From Streptomyces venezuelae (lineage in GTDB: Bacteria; Actinomycetota; Actinomycetes; Streptomycetales; Streptomycetaceae): a stretch of 64,000 nucleotides of DNA. The notes beneath the pieces were generated by a model, which saw only the letters and a list, made by a program, of their open reading frames with translations, was not told the DNA's origin and did not search any database. Position 1 is the stretch's first letter, and the number at the start of each line of letters is the position of its first letter. Location: the NCBI RefSeq assembly GCF_008642275.1, contig NZ_CP029189.1:6864001-6928000 (forward strand). The letters are read 5' to 3'. Shown piece by piece: positions 15,833 through 25,584 of this stretch. A program made the position numbers and the translations under genes.

Positions 15833-18800
15833 TCACTCCCGTAGGTCGTGCCCGGGCCGGGCAGCGTGCCGCCCGCCAGGGAGGGCGAGCAGGTGGCGCG
15901 TGTCCGTCGCCCGGGTGATGGCGCCCTCCACGGCGGCGACCCGGTCGGCGAGCAGGCCGAGCGCGGCGACCGCCCGGATCAGCGGGTCGTCGTCCCGGCC
16001 CCCGAGGGCCTGGGCTCGGACGTAGGAGGCGGTGATCTCGGCCCAGCGCGTCGCCTGTGGCGCGGTGAGGGTGCCGCGCAGGGCGGCGAGCTTGAGGAGA
16101 TTGGCCTCGGCTTCGGTGGTGAGGGTCTGGGCCTCTGCCGCGTAGTGGTCGTCGACGAGAGCGGTCAGTTCGGCGTCGTTCATGACCGGTGCGAGCCTTG
16201 CCGTGATCTTGTTCAGGTTGCGGTAGGAGCCCTGGAGGCGGAACGGTGGTTCGGTTCGGCTCGCGTCGCTCTGGGCTGCGGAGGCGATGTAGGCGGCGTT
16301 GACCGCCAGGACCGTTGTCCGCGCGGTGAGGAGGTGACGCAGTACGGCGAGGATCTGGTCCAGTTCGGCCGGGGGATAGGGGTGGGCGAGCCGGTCGCGG
16401 CGGGCGGCGGGGTCCCCGTCGGCGAGGCGGACGAGGAGCTCCAGGTCCGCGCGGTCGCGTCCGGCGAGCGGCGCCAGGAGCGGGTTGGACGTGAGTGCGT
16501 TCTCGACGAAGCTGAGCGCGAAGGCGCCATCCTTCCCCGTGAGGACGTCGCCCAGGTTCCAGACGTCGGCGCGATTGGCGAGCATGTCGGGGATGCGGAA
16601 GCGCTGCCCGGACTCGGTGTACGGGTTGCCGGCCATGCAGACGGCGAACCGCTTGCCGCGCAGGTCGCGGCCGCCGAGCGTACGGGTCGTGTCGCACAGC
16701 GGAATGAACTTCTGGAGCAGTTCGGGCGAGGTGTGCTGGATGTCGTCCAGGTAGAGCATCACGTTGTTGCCGGCCTCCAACGCGAAGGCGATCTTCTCCA
16801 GCTCGCGGCGGGCGGTGGCATCCGGAGCCGCTTCAGGGTCGAGAGAGTTCGTGCCGTGTCCGAGGGAGGGGCCGTCGATCTTGACCAGGAGCAGTCCGAG
16901 GCGTTCGGCGACGTACTCCACGAGGGTCGTCTTGCCGTATCCGGGCGGTGAGATGAGCATCAGCAGCCCGCTGCTGTCCGTGCGCTTGTCCTTCCCGGCC
17001 GCTCCGATCTGTTTGGCGAGGTTGTCGCCGATGAGAGGGAGGTACACCTCGTCGACCAGCCGGTTGCGCACGAAGGAGGACATGACACGCGGACGGTGGG
17101 CATCGATCCGGAGGCGCTCGTTCTCAGCCGTGGTGAGGACGCTGCGCCGCCGCTGGTAGGCGCGGAAGCCCGGGACGTCCTGCGCGGCGAAGTCGGCGTT
17201 GCGGGCCAGGAATTCGTCCAGGCGTAGGACAAGGGAACGTCCGCCGATCCGGGGGTGGGTGCCGAGCAGCCCGGATACGATCGCGGTGGTGGCGCCGGCG
17301 GCGTCGTAGCGGACCAGTCCGGGGCACAGCTCGGCGGCGACGGCCTCGGTGATGTCGGCGTCGTCGATGTCCTCGCCGCAGGCTGCGGCGTAGGGGATGA
17401 GCCAACCCTCGACGAGCTGGCCGCGGGCGGCGAGATCCGGGAGGACAGTGAGGTCCTCGTCATAGGGCGAGGCACCCACGCTGCGGCGGAACTTGTCGAG
17501 GAGAGTGCGGGCCGCGCAGGACATGATAAATCCGGCCGGCTCACAGGCCAGTTCCTCGAAGAGGTACTCGGCGGCGCGAGTCGGCGCGGCCGTGTCGGGA
17601 GCGAAAGCCACGATGGCTTGGGCGAGTTCGTCCTGGAGGGCGTCGAGCGCCGTGCTGTGCCCGAAGGTGTCGCGCGCCCGGGACAGGGAGACGGCACGGC
17701 GAGTGAGAAGTGCGCGCTCTTCGGAGGTCGTGCCGTGCTCCCAGAACAGGGTGGCGGCCGCCCTCTCCCGGGGCGGGTAGCGCAGCAGCCCGGCGCTCTC
17801 GTGCAGGTTCAGCAGCACGCGCAGAATGGCGATCGCGTCATGGTCGTGCACCCCTCTCTCATAGCCCTCGTCGTACGCGGACTCGGCGGCCTGCCGGACC
17901 AGGAGATCCAGGTCGGCGGCGGCGAGCGCGGCGCTCCCGTGCTCGGCCAGCAGCCTGGACGCCAGGTACTCCGCCCGGTAGACCGCGTCCGACTCCGACG
18001 GCAGCAGCCGGTCCCAGTACGGCCGGGTGGCGGCGAACTGCGGTTCGGTGACGGGGCGACGGAAGTCGGTACCGGTGAGTGCGAACGCCAGGCCGTCCCC
18101 GTGCGGTACGAGGGTCAGCTCGGCGGACTGCCGGGTCACCGCGAATCGGTGCCGACCCAGGCGAATCGTCTCCCCACCGTCCGCGAACAGCTCCGTGCGG
18201 TCACGCAGCGCGCGCCCCGCCTCTTGACGGGCGGCCGAGAGCAGGCCTGCCAGCTCCTCCGCGCGCACGGTGTCACCCAGTTCGCGCAGCTCGTCGGCCG
18301 TGTGGCGGATCTTGGCCACCATGGAGTCGGAGGCGAAGTAGGTGTGGATGCCGTCGGCGCTGTCCAGTGCCGCAGCCCGGCGGGCAATCGTCTCCAGCAC
18401 GCGGCGCGCGGAGTCGGCGAGCTTCTCGGCACGCCGGGCGCGGGCGTCCTGGAGCGTTTGCCGACGCGTCGAGAAGGCGTCGTGGACCTCGGCCCGTTTC
18501 TCGACGATCTCGGTCAGGAACCCGTCGTGCTCGGCGTAGCGCGCCTCCAGGTTCTCCAACCGAAGCAGCAAGCGGGCGAGCTGGGACGCGCACTCCTCGG
18601 GCGTGCCGACCACCGCCAGGGCGGCGTTGACGGCCTGGCCGAGCAGGGCGAACTCCGCGGTGAACCCGGCGCGTCCCTCCCGGTCGAGCAGCTCCCGGCG
18701 CCGGGCCGCGATTGCGGCGAGGGCTCGGTTCACACCTGCGAGGACCTCGGCGATGCGCGTCAGGATGGCGGTACGGACGGTGGCGTCACCGGTGTCCAGA

Positions 18801-20770
18801 TCCGCGACCACCTCGGCGAGCGCCTGAAGGCCGAACCTCCGCTTCTCCAGGCGTTCACGGAGGGGGGCGGTCTCAGCGACGGTGGGGATCGCCCCGGCGT
18901 CGACGGCGAGCTGTCCGGCCTCGGCCGCCTGCGCGTCGAAGGCGTCCTCGCGCGCGAGGAAGGCCACGGCGCGTTGCCCGGCGGCGGCGATGTCGGCCGT
19001 CACATCCCCGCTCAGGGTTTCGATGGCCGCGGTATCGGCGTACCGCATCGCGGCGAGCGTCAGCAGGTGTCCCTGAGCCCGGCGCAGTTCGGAGATGCGC
19101 TCGATCCACTCTTCGGCGGTGGCCGGGGACTCGCCGCGGACCCGGCGTACCAGCCGGGCGATGCTCTGGGCGGATTCGGCGAGGGCGTCGGCCGCCTGCC
19201 GGGTGAGGGCCGTGACGGTCGCGAACTCGTCGAGGACCTGCTCGGCGGTGGCCTGGACCGCCTCCAGCGAGCTGCGCAGGTCACCGGCCTCCGCGTCGCC
19301 CAGCCAGGGGTGCCGGTCGGCGGCCTTGACGCAGGCGGCGAGCAGCGCCTCGTACTGCGGGCCGCCAGGTGTGGAGCCGGTCTCGGTGGCCTGCCGTGCG
19401 ACAGCCAGGCAGTCGGCGATGCCCCGGACCAGGTCGGCGTTGCCGATCCGGCCGAGCGAGCCGGTTCCGGCGGGGGAGGGGTGGGTGTCGGAGGTGAAGG
19501 GGGTCTGCCAGGTCTGCACCGGGTGCGTTCGGGCTGGCTCGTCCGTACCGGCCCGCAGGACGACGAGGGCTCCGTCGTCGAACAGGGCGTGACCGTAGCA
19601 GGAGATCGGCGCGGCGACCTCCTTGCGGATCACGTTGTACGGGAGCAGCAGGGTGCGTCCTTCGGCGCGGGCGTGGAAGGCGAACAGCACGTCTTCGCCG
19701 TTGGGGGCGCGGACGGTCCGCTCGAACTCCAGGCCGGTCGGGTCCGCGACCGCGGGGTCGAAGGTCCGGACGGTGCCGGAGCCGAGGCAGTAGCCACCGG
19801 GAAAGACGATGCCTTCGTCGTCCGGTAGCCGGCGGCAGGACTGGCCGATGCCGTCGAGCCTGACCACCCTGCCCGTCACGGAGTTGAAAACGAGGTGGCG
19901 CCGCGCTTCCTCCTTGTACGGGCGGATCCGGAGCAGGACCAGCGGGCCCACGGTGGCGAATGCGATCTCGGCGTCGGCCAGTGACTGGAGCGGCTCGTGG
20001 ACGGGCTCGTGGTGGACGCCCTCATCCGACTCGGTGTCGTCCTCGGTCTTCACCGTGAGCGCGCCGCCGACCGTCGAGACGAAAAGGCGGCCGTCGATGG
20101 AGACGTGCGGGTGCCGGCCCTGGACGTGGTCCTCCCGGGTGGTCTCCCGCCATTGCACGTCGTGCGCCGGCGCGAGGACGTGGTCGCGCTCGCCACGAGC
20201 GTCCAGGAACCGGGCCCGGCCGTCCGGGGTGAGGGACCAGCGCAGGACGCGGATGTCCTCGGCCTGCTCCCCGGTCCGGAACACGGCCAGCAGCTTGCCG
20301 TCCACCCGGCGCAGCTGGAGCAGCTTCGCATCCCGGAAGTAGCGGTGGAGCGCGGTGAACTCTCTGACGAATTCCGGGTCGTCGAGCAGGCCGGGGGCCG
20401 CATCGGTAGGGAGCGGGTTGAAATCGCGGTCGTAGAGGGCCAGTACGTCGGACACGGTCCGGTCCGGACCGGTGGAGGGGGCATCGTTGCAGCCGAAGAG
20501 CAGGAGGTCTCCGACCGTGACGATGTCGCGGGCCGTCCGGTTCTCCTCGGTGCGCAAGCGGGCGGAGCCCGAGAGCGTGAGCCCGGTCGATCCGAACTCC
20601 TCGATTCTGGCCTTGTTCAGCGTCTCGGTGCGGCGGGTGAGCTCCGTGGCCTGGGCCGTGAGCCGGTCGCGCAGCACCTCGTACGTTCCGGCGTCCATTG
20701 CGGCGTTCACCCCCGCGTTCGCCCCGGACGCCGTCTCCGGCTCCGTGGCCGTACTCGTAGCCATGGTCAT
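15833..20770 (-). CDS. Giant DUF3686-type AAA ATPase (annotated elsewhere as DNA repair ATPase)
   Basis: 1,645 aa. The ATG at 20770 is preceded by GGGAG; a second ATG lies two codons later. The N-terminal region (about residues 60-450) is beta-rich, with repeated VVRLDGIGQSCRRL-type blades as in the DUF3686 family. The central 450-900 is long helical or coiled-coil. A C-terminal AAA module carries Walker A PPGYGKTT (about 1275) and Walker B MLYLDDIQ (about 1338), followed by an arginine-bearing helix. The DNA-repair label is a family name, not proof. A flotillin gene lies directly upstream (97 bp) and a channel gene is convergent, so a membrane-associated role is plausible. Confidence 0.75.
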   Translation of the reverse strand: MTMATSTATEPETASGANAGVNAAMDAGTYEVLRDRLTAQATELTRRTETLNKARIEEFGSTGLTLSGSARLRTEENRTARDIVTVGDLLLFGCNDAPSTGPDRTVSDVLALYDRDFNPLPTDAAPGLLDDPEFVREFTALHRYFRDAKLLQLRRVDGKLLAVFRTGEQAEDIRVLRWSLTPDGRARFLDARGERDHVLAPAHDVQWRETTREDHVQGRHPHVSIDGRLFVSTVGGALTVKTEDDTESDEGVHHEPVHEPLQSLADAEIAFATVGPLVLLRIRPYKEEARRHLVFNSVTGRVVRLDGIGQSCRRLPDDEGIVFPGGYCLGSGTVRTFDPAVADPTGLEFERTVRAPNGEDVLFAFHARAEGRTLLLPYNVIRKEVAAPISCYGHALFDDGALVVLRAGTDEPARTHPVQTWQTPFTSDTHPSPAGTGSLGRIGNADLVRGIADCLAVARQATETGSTPGGPQYEALLAACVKAADRHPWLGDAEAGDLRSSLEAVQATAEQVLDEFATVTALTRQAADALAESAQSIARLVRRVRGESPATAEEWIERISELRRAQGHLLTLAAMRYADTAAIETLSGDVTADIAAAGQRAVAFLAREDAFDAQAAEAGQLAVDAGAIPTVAETAPLRERLEKRRFGLQALAEVVADLDTGDATVRTAILTRIAEVLAGVNRALAAIAARRRELLDREGRAGFTAEFALLGQAVNAALAVVGTPEECASQLARLLLRLENLEARYAEHDGFLTEIVEKRAEVHDAFSTRRQTLQDARARRAEKLADSARRVLETIARRAAALDSADGIHTYFASDSMVAKIRHTADELRELGDTVRAEELAGLLSAARQEAGRALRDRTELFADGGETIRLGRHRFAVTRQSAELTLVPHGDGLAFALTGTDFRRPVTEPQFAATRPYWDRLLPSESDAVYRAEYLASRLLAEHGSAALAAADLDLLVRQAAESAYDEGYERGVHDHDAIAILRVLLNLHESAGLLRYPPRERAAATLFWEHGTTSEERALLTRRAVSLSRARDTFGHSTALDALQDELAQAIVAFAPDTAAPTRAAEYLFEELACEPAGFIMSCAARTLLDKFRRSVGASPYDEDLTVLPDLAARGQLVEGWLIPYAAACGEDIDDADITEAVAAELCPGLVRYDAAGATTAIVSGLLGTHPRIGGRSLVLRLDEFLARNADFAAQDVPGFRAYQRRRSVLTTAENERLRIDAHRPRVMSSFVRNRLVDEVYLPLIGDNLAKQIGAAGKDKRTDSSGLLMLISPPGYGKTTLVEYVAERLGLLLVKIDGPSLGHGTNSLDPEAAPDATARRELEKIAFALEAGNNVMLYLDDIQHTSPELLQKFIPLCDTTRTLGGRDLRGKRFAVCMAGNPYTESGQRFRIPDMLANRADVWNLGDVLTGKDGAFALSFVENALTSNPLLAPLAGRDRADLELLVRLADGDPAARRDRLAHPYPPAELDQILAVLRHLLTARTTVLAVNAAYIASAAQSDASRTEPPFRLQGSYRNLNKITARLAPVMNDAELTALVDDHYAAEAQTLTTEAEANLLKLAALRGTLTAPQATRWAEITASYVRAQALGGRDDDPLIRAVAALGLLADRVAAVEGAITRATDTRHLLALPGGRHAARPGHDLRE

Positions 20771-20867
20771 CTGGTTCAGCTCCCGTCGTTCAAGGTGATG
20801 ACGCGGTCGCGGAGCCGCCGCCCCCTCCGCGGCGGCTCTGCGACCTCTGACCGCACCCCCGTGTCGG

Positions 20868-22925
20868 TCAGTTCTTGGCGGTGCCGTTGGCAGCGGTGAC
20901 GGCACCTGCGAGCCCGCTCACCGGCACGTCAGCCAGGCCCAGTTGGCGAGCCTTGGCGATCAGCTCGTCCAGCTGCCCCGATCCGGCGGGCATGAGCTTC
21001 ATCAGCAGCGCGGACACGGTGAGGTTCTGCACGTCGGATGTGGAGACCGAGCCGAGCACCTTGGTCAGGTCCCCGGTGAAGGATTCGGAGCCGTCCAGCC
21101 AGGGCTCCGCCAGTGCCTTTGCGGTCTGGGAGTTGTCCATGAATCCGTCCACGGCGCGCCCCATCGACATCGCCCCGACGATCCGGTCGAAGAACACCGA
21201 CTCGCCGCCGATGATGTTGATGTCGGCGCTCTCCAGCCCCGTCGCGAGCACGGTGGCCTGCGCTTCCGCGACGTGCCGCTGCACGTCGAGGCCGGCGAGC
21301 CGGATCTCTTTCTCGGCCTCCAGCCGCAGCCGGTACTCCTCGTGGGTGCGCGATGCCTCGTCGAGGGCGGCCATCGCCGCCGCCTTCTCGGTCAAACCCT
21401 CGGCCTCCGCCTTCAGCTTCTCGCCGATGGCGGTCGCCTCGGCCAGTGCCATCTCGCGGGCGCCGTCGGCCTCAGCCTTCAGCCGCGCCGTCGTGGCCCC
21501 GGCCTCGGCCCGGCCGGCCTTCTCGATCGCGTCCGCCTCCTTCTCCCGCACGGCGACCGCGGCCAGGCCCTCGGCGGCGGCCTCCGCCTGGATGCCCTCG
21601 GCCAGACGGATCTTGGCGCGAGCGTCGAGGTCGGCGGTCTTGTTGCGGGCCTCGGCGAGGGTGAGCTCCTCCGCCGCGCGGTGCACGGCGGCCTGCTCGG
21701 CCGCCTCCGCGGCCTTGATGTCCTTGACGAGCCTCTCCTGGGCCTCGGCCTCGGCAGCGATGACCACGGCCTGCCGGGTGCGCTCCGCCTCCTCGACCGT
21801 CCGGAGCCGCTTGATCGACTCCTCCTGCTCGGCGACTGTCCGGTCCACCGCGACGCGTTCGCGCACGACCTCGGCGATGTCCCGCTTCTGGATCTCGACC
21901 TCCTTGTCGGCAGCGATCCGGGTCAGCTCGGTCTCCCGCTCCCGCGCGATGACCTCCAGCAGCCGGTCCTTCTCGATCCGCTCGTTCTCGATGGCGATGA
22001 CCCGCTCACGGTTCTTCTGCGCCACGGCCACCTCGCGGGCCTGGTTCTCCCGCTGGATACCGAGCTGCTCCTCCGTCCTGAGGAAGGCTCCCTGCGCCCG
22101 CAGGCGCTCCTCCTCCACCACGCGGGCCGTCTCGGCTTCCTCGCGGGCCCGCACGGTCTCGATCTCCCGGCGCTGCTTGGTCTCGGCGTCGGCCTGTCGG
22201 CGCTCCAGCTCCAGGATGGCCTCGCGGGCGTCCACGTTCTGCCGGGTGATCTCCTTCTGCTCGTGCTGGCGGAACTCGTTGGTACGGACGTTCTCGATGG
22301 CCGTCAACTCGGTGATCTTGCGGATGCCCTGGGCGTCCAGGATGTTGCCGGCGTCCAACTGCGCGAGGGGCGTCTGCTCCAGGTAGTCGATGGCCGCGTC
22401 CTCCAGGCTGTAGCCGTTGAGGTCGATGCCGATGATCTCGATGATCCGGGACCGCAGTTCCTCGCGCATGGTGTAGAGGTCGGTGAAGTCCATCTGCTTG
22501 CCGACGGTCTTCAGCGCCTCGGAGAACTTGGCGCTGAACAGCTCCTGCAGGGTCGCCTTGTCGCTGGCTCGTGCGGTTCCGATGGCCTGGGCGACCTTGA
22601 TGACGTCCTCGGCGGTCTTGTTGACGCGGACGAAGAAGGAGATCCGGATGTCGGCACGGATGTTGTCCTGGCAGATCAGACCGTCGCGGCCGGTACGGGA
22701 GATCTCGATGGCCTTCACCGAGATGTCCATGACCTCGGCCTTGTGCAATACGGGCAGCACGACCTGTCCGGTGAAGGTCACGTCGACCTTCCGCATCTTC
22801 GAGACGATCAGGGCCTTGCCCTGCTCGACCTTGCGGAACAGCCGGGTCACCACGATCAGAGCGGCGATCGCGACGACGATGACGACGATGACGAGCGTGC
22901 CAAGGCCCGTTGATATGGCATCCAC
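20868..22925 (-). CDS. Large flotillin family protein (second SPFH system)
   Basis: 685 aa. GTG 22925 is chosen because GGGGGAG lies 6 bases upstream; the longer open frame upstream is low-complexity. One N-terminal helix (residues 6-27) is followed by the SPFH domain (about 30-210, FRKVEQGKALIVSKMRKVDV ... GLICQDNIRADIRISFFVRV). A very long Glu/Arg/Ala coiled coil (about 220-560) and a C-terminal flotillin region (ESADINIIGGESVFFDRIVG) follow. It is probably co-transcribed with the downstream giant AAA ATPase. It would assemble membrane-bound oligomers on the cytoplasmic side. Confidence 0.88.
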   Translation of the reverse strand: MDAISTGLGTLVIVVIVVAIAALIVVTRLFRKVEQGKALIVSKMRKVDVTFTGQVVLPVLHKAEVMDISVKAIEISRTGRDGLICQDNIRADIRISFFVRVNKTAEDVIKVAQAIGTARASDKATLQELFSAKFSEALKTVGKQMDFTDLYTMREELRSRIIEIIGIDLNGYSLEDAAIDYLEQTPLAQLDAGNILDAQGIRKITELTAIENVRTNEFRQHEQKEITRQNVDAREAILELERRQADAETKQRREIETVRAREEAETARVVEEERLRAQGAFLRTEEQLGIQRENQAREVAVAQKNRERVIAIENERIEKDRLLEVIARERETELTRIAADKEVEIQKRDIAEVVRERVAVDRTVAEQEESIKRLRTVEEAERTRQAVVIAAEAEAQERLVKDIKAAEAAEQAAVHRAAEELTLAEARNKTADLDARAKIRLAEGIQAEAAAEGLAAVAVREKEADAIEKAGRAEAGATTARLKAEADGAREMALAEATAIGEKLKAEAEGLTEKAAAMAALDEASRTHEEYRLRLEAEKEIRLAGLDVQRHVAEAQATVLATGLESADINIIGGESVFFDRIVGAMSMGRAVDGFMDNSQTAKALAEPWLDGSESFTGDLTKVLGSVSTSDVQNLTVSALLMKLMPAGSGQLDELIAKARQLGLADVPVSGLAGAVTAANGTAKN

Positions 22926-23403
22926 GAGAACTCCCCCATGAAAGGTGCGTAGCTGAGATGTGGCGGGTCGGCCGTGGGGCCGCACCGCCGCCGTGCGCCG
23001 TCGGACGGTGTCACGGGAACGAGCCGCCGACGTGGTCCCGGCGTGGCGCGGGGCAGCGGGGCCGAGGCGAGCCGTCCGCGAACGGAGGGCTCCGGAAGGG
23101 CCGTCCGCTGCTGGCCCGGACCCACGTCCACCCCGTCCTGACCGCCGCGTTTCAGACGGTGGAGCAGCGCCGATACGGCCCGGGTTCGTCGGGGAGGAGA
23201 GGGGCCGGGGCGCCCGAAGCGGTCTTGGTGTACTCGTCCACGTGTCCCCCTCCATGACCGACGGTTTCCGGGGCCCGGCATCACACGCCTGGGCCAGCCC
23301 TGTCCGGGCACATCTTGAATCAAGCGCAACACGTCTCACACTGCCGATCGCCGGCAATCTTTACGCCGTTTTGATGCCGCCACGCATTTCGGGCGAAGTT
23401 TGA

Positions 23404-23433
23404 GTTAGTGTCTAACATAAGTTAGTCAATAAC
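23404..23433. promoter_or_regulatory. Twin operator (probable TetR site) before the monooxygenase
   Basis: Two related 13-bp sites lie 17 bp apart: GTTAGTGTCTAAC (23404-23416, a perfect GTTAG/CTAAC palindrome) and GTTAGTCAATAAC (23421-23433, near-palindromic). They lie just upstream of the ribosome site of the monooxygenase gene, whose operon encodes a TetR regulator. Autoregulation by that TetR protein is the natural inference. This A/T-rich stretch is unusual for the region. Confidence 0.6.
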
Positions 23434-23446
23434 GTGAGGTGTGCTG

Positions 23447-24973
23447 ATGCCTTCGATGACCGTCGTCGTGACCGGTGCTGGGCCAACCGGCCTCGCCCTG
23501 GCCTGCGGGCTGCGCGCCGCCGGAGCCGCCGTCCGAGTCCTGGACAAAGCGGCTGGACCGGCGGTGACTTCCCGGGCACTGGGGCTGCAGCCGCGAGGGG
23601 CGGAGGTGCTCGACCGCCTCGGAGCGCTCGGCGACCTGCCGGAGCGATCCGTCCCGATCGCGCACGTCCACACGTACGTAGACGGCAGACAGCTGGCGCG
23701 CCTCCCCGTGGGGCAAAGGACGAAGCTGGTCACCAGGCCCGGTCTGCTCATGTCCCAGTCCGAGGTCGAGACGCGACTTCGTGACCGTCTGGCCGTACTC
23801 GGCGTCCAGGTCGAATGGGGTCGCGAGCTGCTGGACGTACGCCAGGAGGAAAACGAGGTCGTTCTGCGTCTCGGCGACGGTGAGGAGCGGGCAGCCTGGC
23901 TGGTGGGATGCGATGGCGCGCACAGCCGCGTGCGCAAGGCCGCCGGGATCGGTTTCCCGGGCGTCCCCGTCGTCGAACGCTTCCTGCTGGCCGACGTGAC
24001 GGCCCGACTCCCGCTTCCCAGAGACTCGGTAGCGGTCTGGCTGCGTGGAAACGCGATGCTCGGGGTCTTCCCGCTTCCGGGCGAGGACGTGTGGCGACTC
24101 ATGGCACCGGCACCGGCCGGAAGCGGGGAGGAGCCGGTGCCGGTGCTGACGGAGTTGCTCGTGAAGGAGGCGGGTGTCTCCCCCGACGCGGTGCGTGAAG
24201 TCCTATGGACGTCTACGTTCAGGATCCACCGGCGCTTGGCGTCGTCCTACCGCGAGGGCAGAACCCTGCTCGCCGGCGACGCCGCGCACATTCACAGTCC
24301 CTTCGGCGGCCAGGGGATGAACACCGGCCTGGGCGATGCCGAGAACCTGGCCTGGAAGCTGGCTCTCGTCGCCGACGGGCGTGCAGAGGACGGCTTGCTC
24401 GACACCTACGAGGAGGAACGCAGGCCCGTCGCCCGCGAGGTGCTGGCGTCCACGAGCGCCATGACGGACGTGGTCCTCGGACAGACCGCCTTGGCCCGGT
24501 CCCTGCGCGATCACGTGTTCGTACCCCTGCTCAACCATCCTTCGGTGCAGCGTCGGCTCTGGGAGAAGTCCTCCCAGCTGACCCTCACGTACCGGAGGGG
24601 CCCGCTCGGCGCCGGCCGCCCCTTCCGAGGCTCCGGGTCGGTGCCGGGCGATCGGGTACCCGACCGTCCCTGCATCCGGCAGGACGGAACCAGCACTCGC
24701 CTGTACGCGGAACTGCGGACGAGATGGGCTCTCCTCGCCCCCGCCGCGGTGGGCGCCGAACACGATGTAGTGGCCCGTCGGTACCTCGGCGCGGACGGCG
24801 TCGCCGCTCTCACCGCGGCGGGGAGGTGGGGGCACGTCATGCTGGTTCGACCTGACGGCCACCTGGCCTGGCACGGGACATCTCCCGAAGCTCTCGGGCG
24901 GGCGCTGGAACGCATACTCTCCAGAGGTAGCGGAAGCACGCGCAGCGATCGTCCGGAGGCGACAGGCCCATGA
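23447..24973 (+). CDS. FAD-dependent aromatic monooxygenase (class A)
   Basis: 508 aa from ATG 23447, with GAGGTG at 23436-23441; a GTG two codons earlier and an ATG three codons later are also possible. It has a Rossmann FAD motif GAGPTG at residues 10-15, a DG motif (VGCDGAHSRVRKAAG, about 155-169) and a GD motif (TLLAGDAAHIHSPFGGQGMN, about 275-294). These define class A flavoprotein hydroxylases of the PgaE/RdmE/polyketide and phenol hydroxylase type. It uses NAD(P)H and O2 to hydroxylate an aromatic substrate, which cannot be named from sequence. Its stop overlaps the TetR start by 4 bases (ATGA), and twin operators lie upstream. Confidence 0.88.
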   Translation: MPSMTVVVTGAGPTGLALACGLRAAGAAVRVLDKAAGPAVTSRALGLQPRGAEVLDRLGALGDLPERSVPIAHVHTYVDGRQLARLPVGQRTKLVTRPGLLMSQSEVETRLRDRLAVLGVQVEWGRELLDVRQEENEVVLRLGDGEERAAWLVGCDGAHSRVRKAAGIGFPGVPVVERFLLADVTARLPLPRDSVAVWLRGNAMLGVFPLPGEDVWRLMAPAPAGSGEEPVPVLTELLVKEAGVSPDAVREVLWTSTFRIHRRLASSYREGRTLLAGDAAHIHSPFGGQGMNTGLGDAENLAWKLALVADGRAEDGLLDTYEEERRPVAREVLASTSAMTDVVLGQTALARSLRDHVFVPLLNHPSVQRRLWEKSSQLTLTYRRGPLGAGRPFRGSGSVPGDRVPDRPCIRQDGTSTRLYAELRTRWALLAPAAVGAEHDVVARRYLGADGVAALTAAGRWGHVMLVRPDGHLAWHGTSPEALGRALERILSRGSGSTRSDRPEATGP

Positions 24974-25557
24974 GTACGTCCCCCACGCCGCCCGGGCTGC
25001 GCGAACGCAAGAAGGCACAGACCAGGCGGACGATCCAGGAGCAGGCGCTGCGGCTGTTCCTGGAACGGGGGTACCAGAACACCACCGTCGAGGAGATCGC
25101 CGCTGCCGCCGGGGTCTCTCACATGACATTCTTCCGGAACTTCCCCACCAAGGAGGCGGTGGTCGAGTCCGACGACTATGACGTACTCATCGTTCGCCTC
25201 GTTCAGGAACGGCCACCGCACGAGGACGGCCTCACCGCCCTCCGCAACGCCCTGGGCCAAGGCCTGGAGGCGGTGTACGCCACCGGCAGGGACACCCTGC
25301 TCGCCCGTACCCGCCTCATCTTCGAGACGCCGGCCCTGCGCGCCCGCACCTGGGACACCCAGTACGCGACTCAGCGGCTGTTCGCGGGTGCTCTGAGGTC
25401 GCGAGATCCGGAGGCGAGCGAGCTTTCCACTCGTGTCACCGCCGCGGCCACCCTTGCCGCGGTGACCACCGCCCTCGCCGCTTGGGTGGAGAGTGACGGT
25501 GTCCTGGAGCTGCCCGCGCTGGTCGATGAGGCGTTCAGCGCCTTGCACCCCAGCTGA
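24970..25557 (+). CDS. TetR family transcriptional regulator
   Basis: 195 aa. Its ATG overlaps the stop of the monooxygenase gene (ATGA), so the two are translationally coupled. It has an N-terminal TetR helix-turn-helix: TRRTIQEQALRLFLERGYQN, then TTVEEIAAAAGVSHMTFFRN, then FPTKEAVV (residues 18-67). A helical ligand/dimer domain follows. It is most likely a repressor of its own operon, acting at the twin sites 23404-23433 and released by a substrate or antibiotic-like ligand of the monooxygenase. That regulatory link is inference. Confidence 0.88.
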   Translation: MSTSPTPPGLRERKKAQTRRTIQEQALRLFLERGYQNTTVEEIAAAAGVSHMTFFRNFPTKEAVVESDDYDVLIVRLVQERPPHEDGLTALRNALGQGLEAVYATGRDTLLARTRLIFETPALRARTWDTQYATQRLFAGALRSRDPEASELSTRVTAAATLAAVTTALAAWVESDGVLELPALVDEAFSALHPS

Positions 25558-25584
25558 CGGATCGGTGCGCCGAAGGGGCGACCG

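Noticed and set aside
17255..19828. An 857-codon plus-strand frame within the giant ATPase gene
   Set aside because: Glycine/arginine-rich antisense shadow of the DUF3686/AAA gene.
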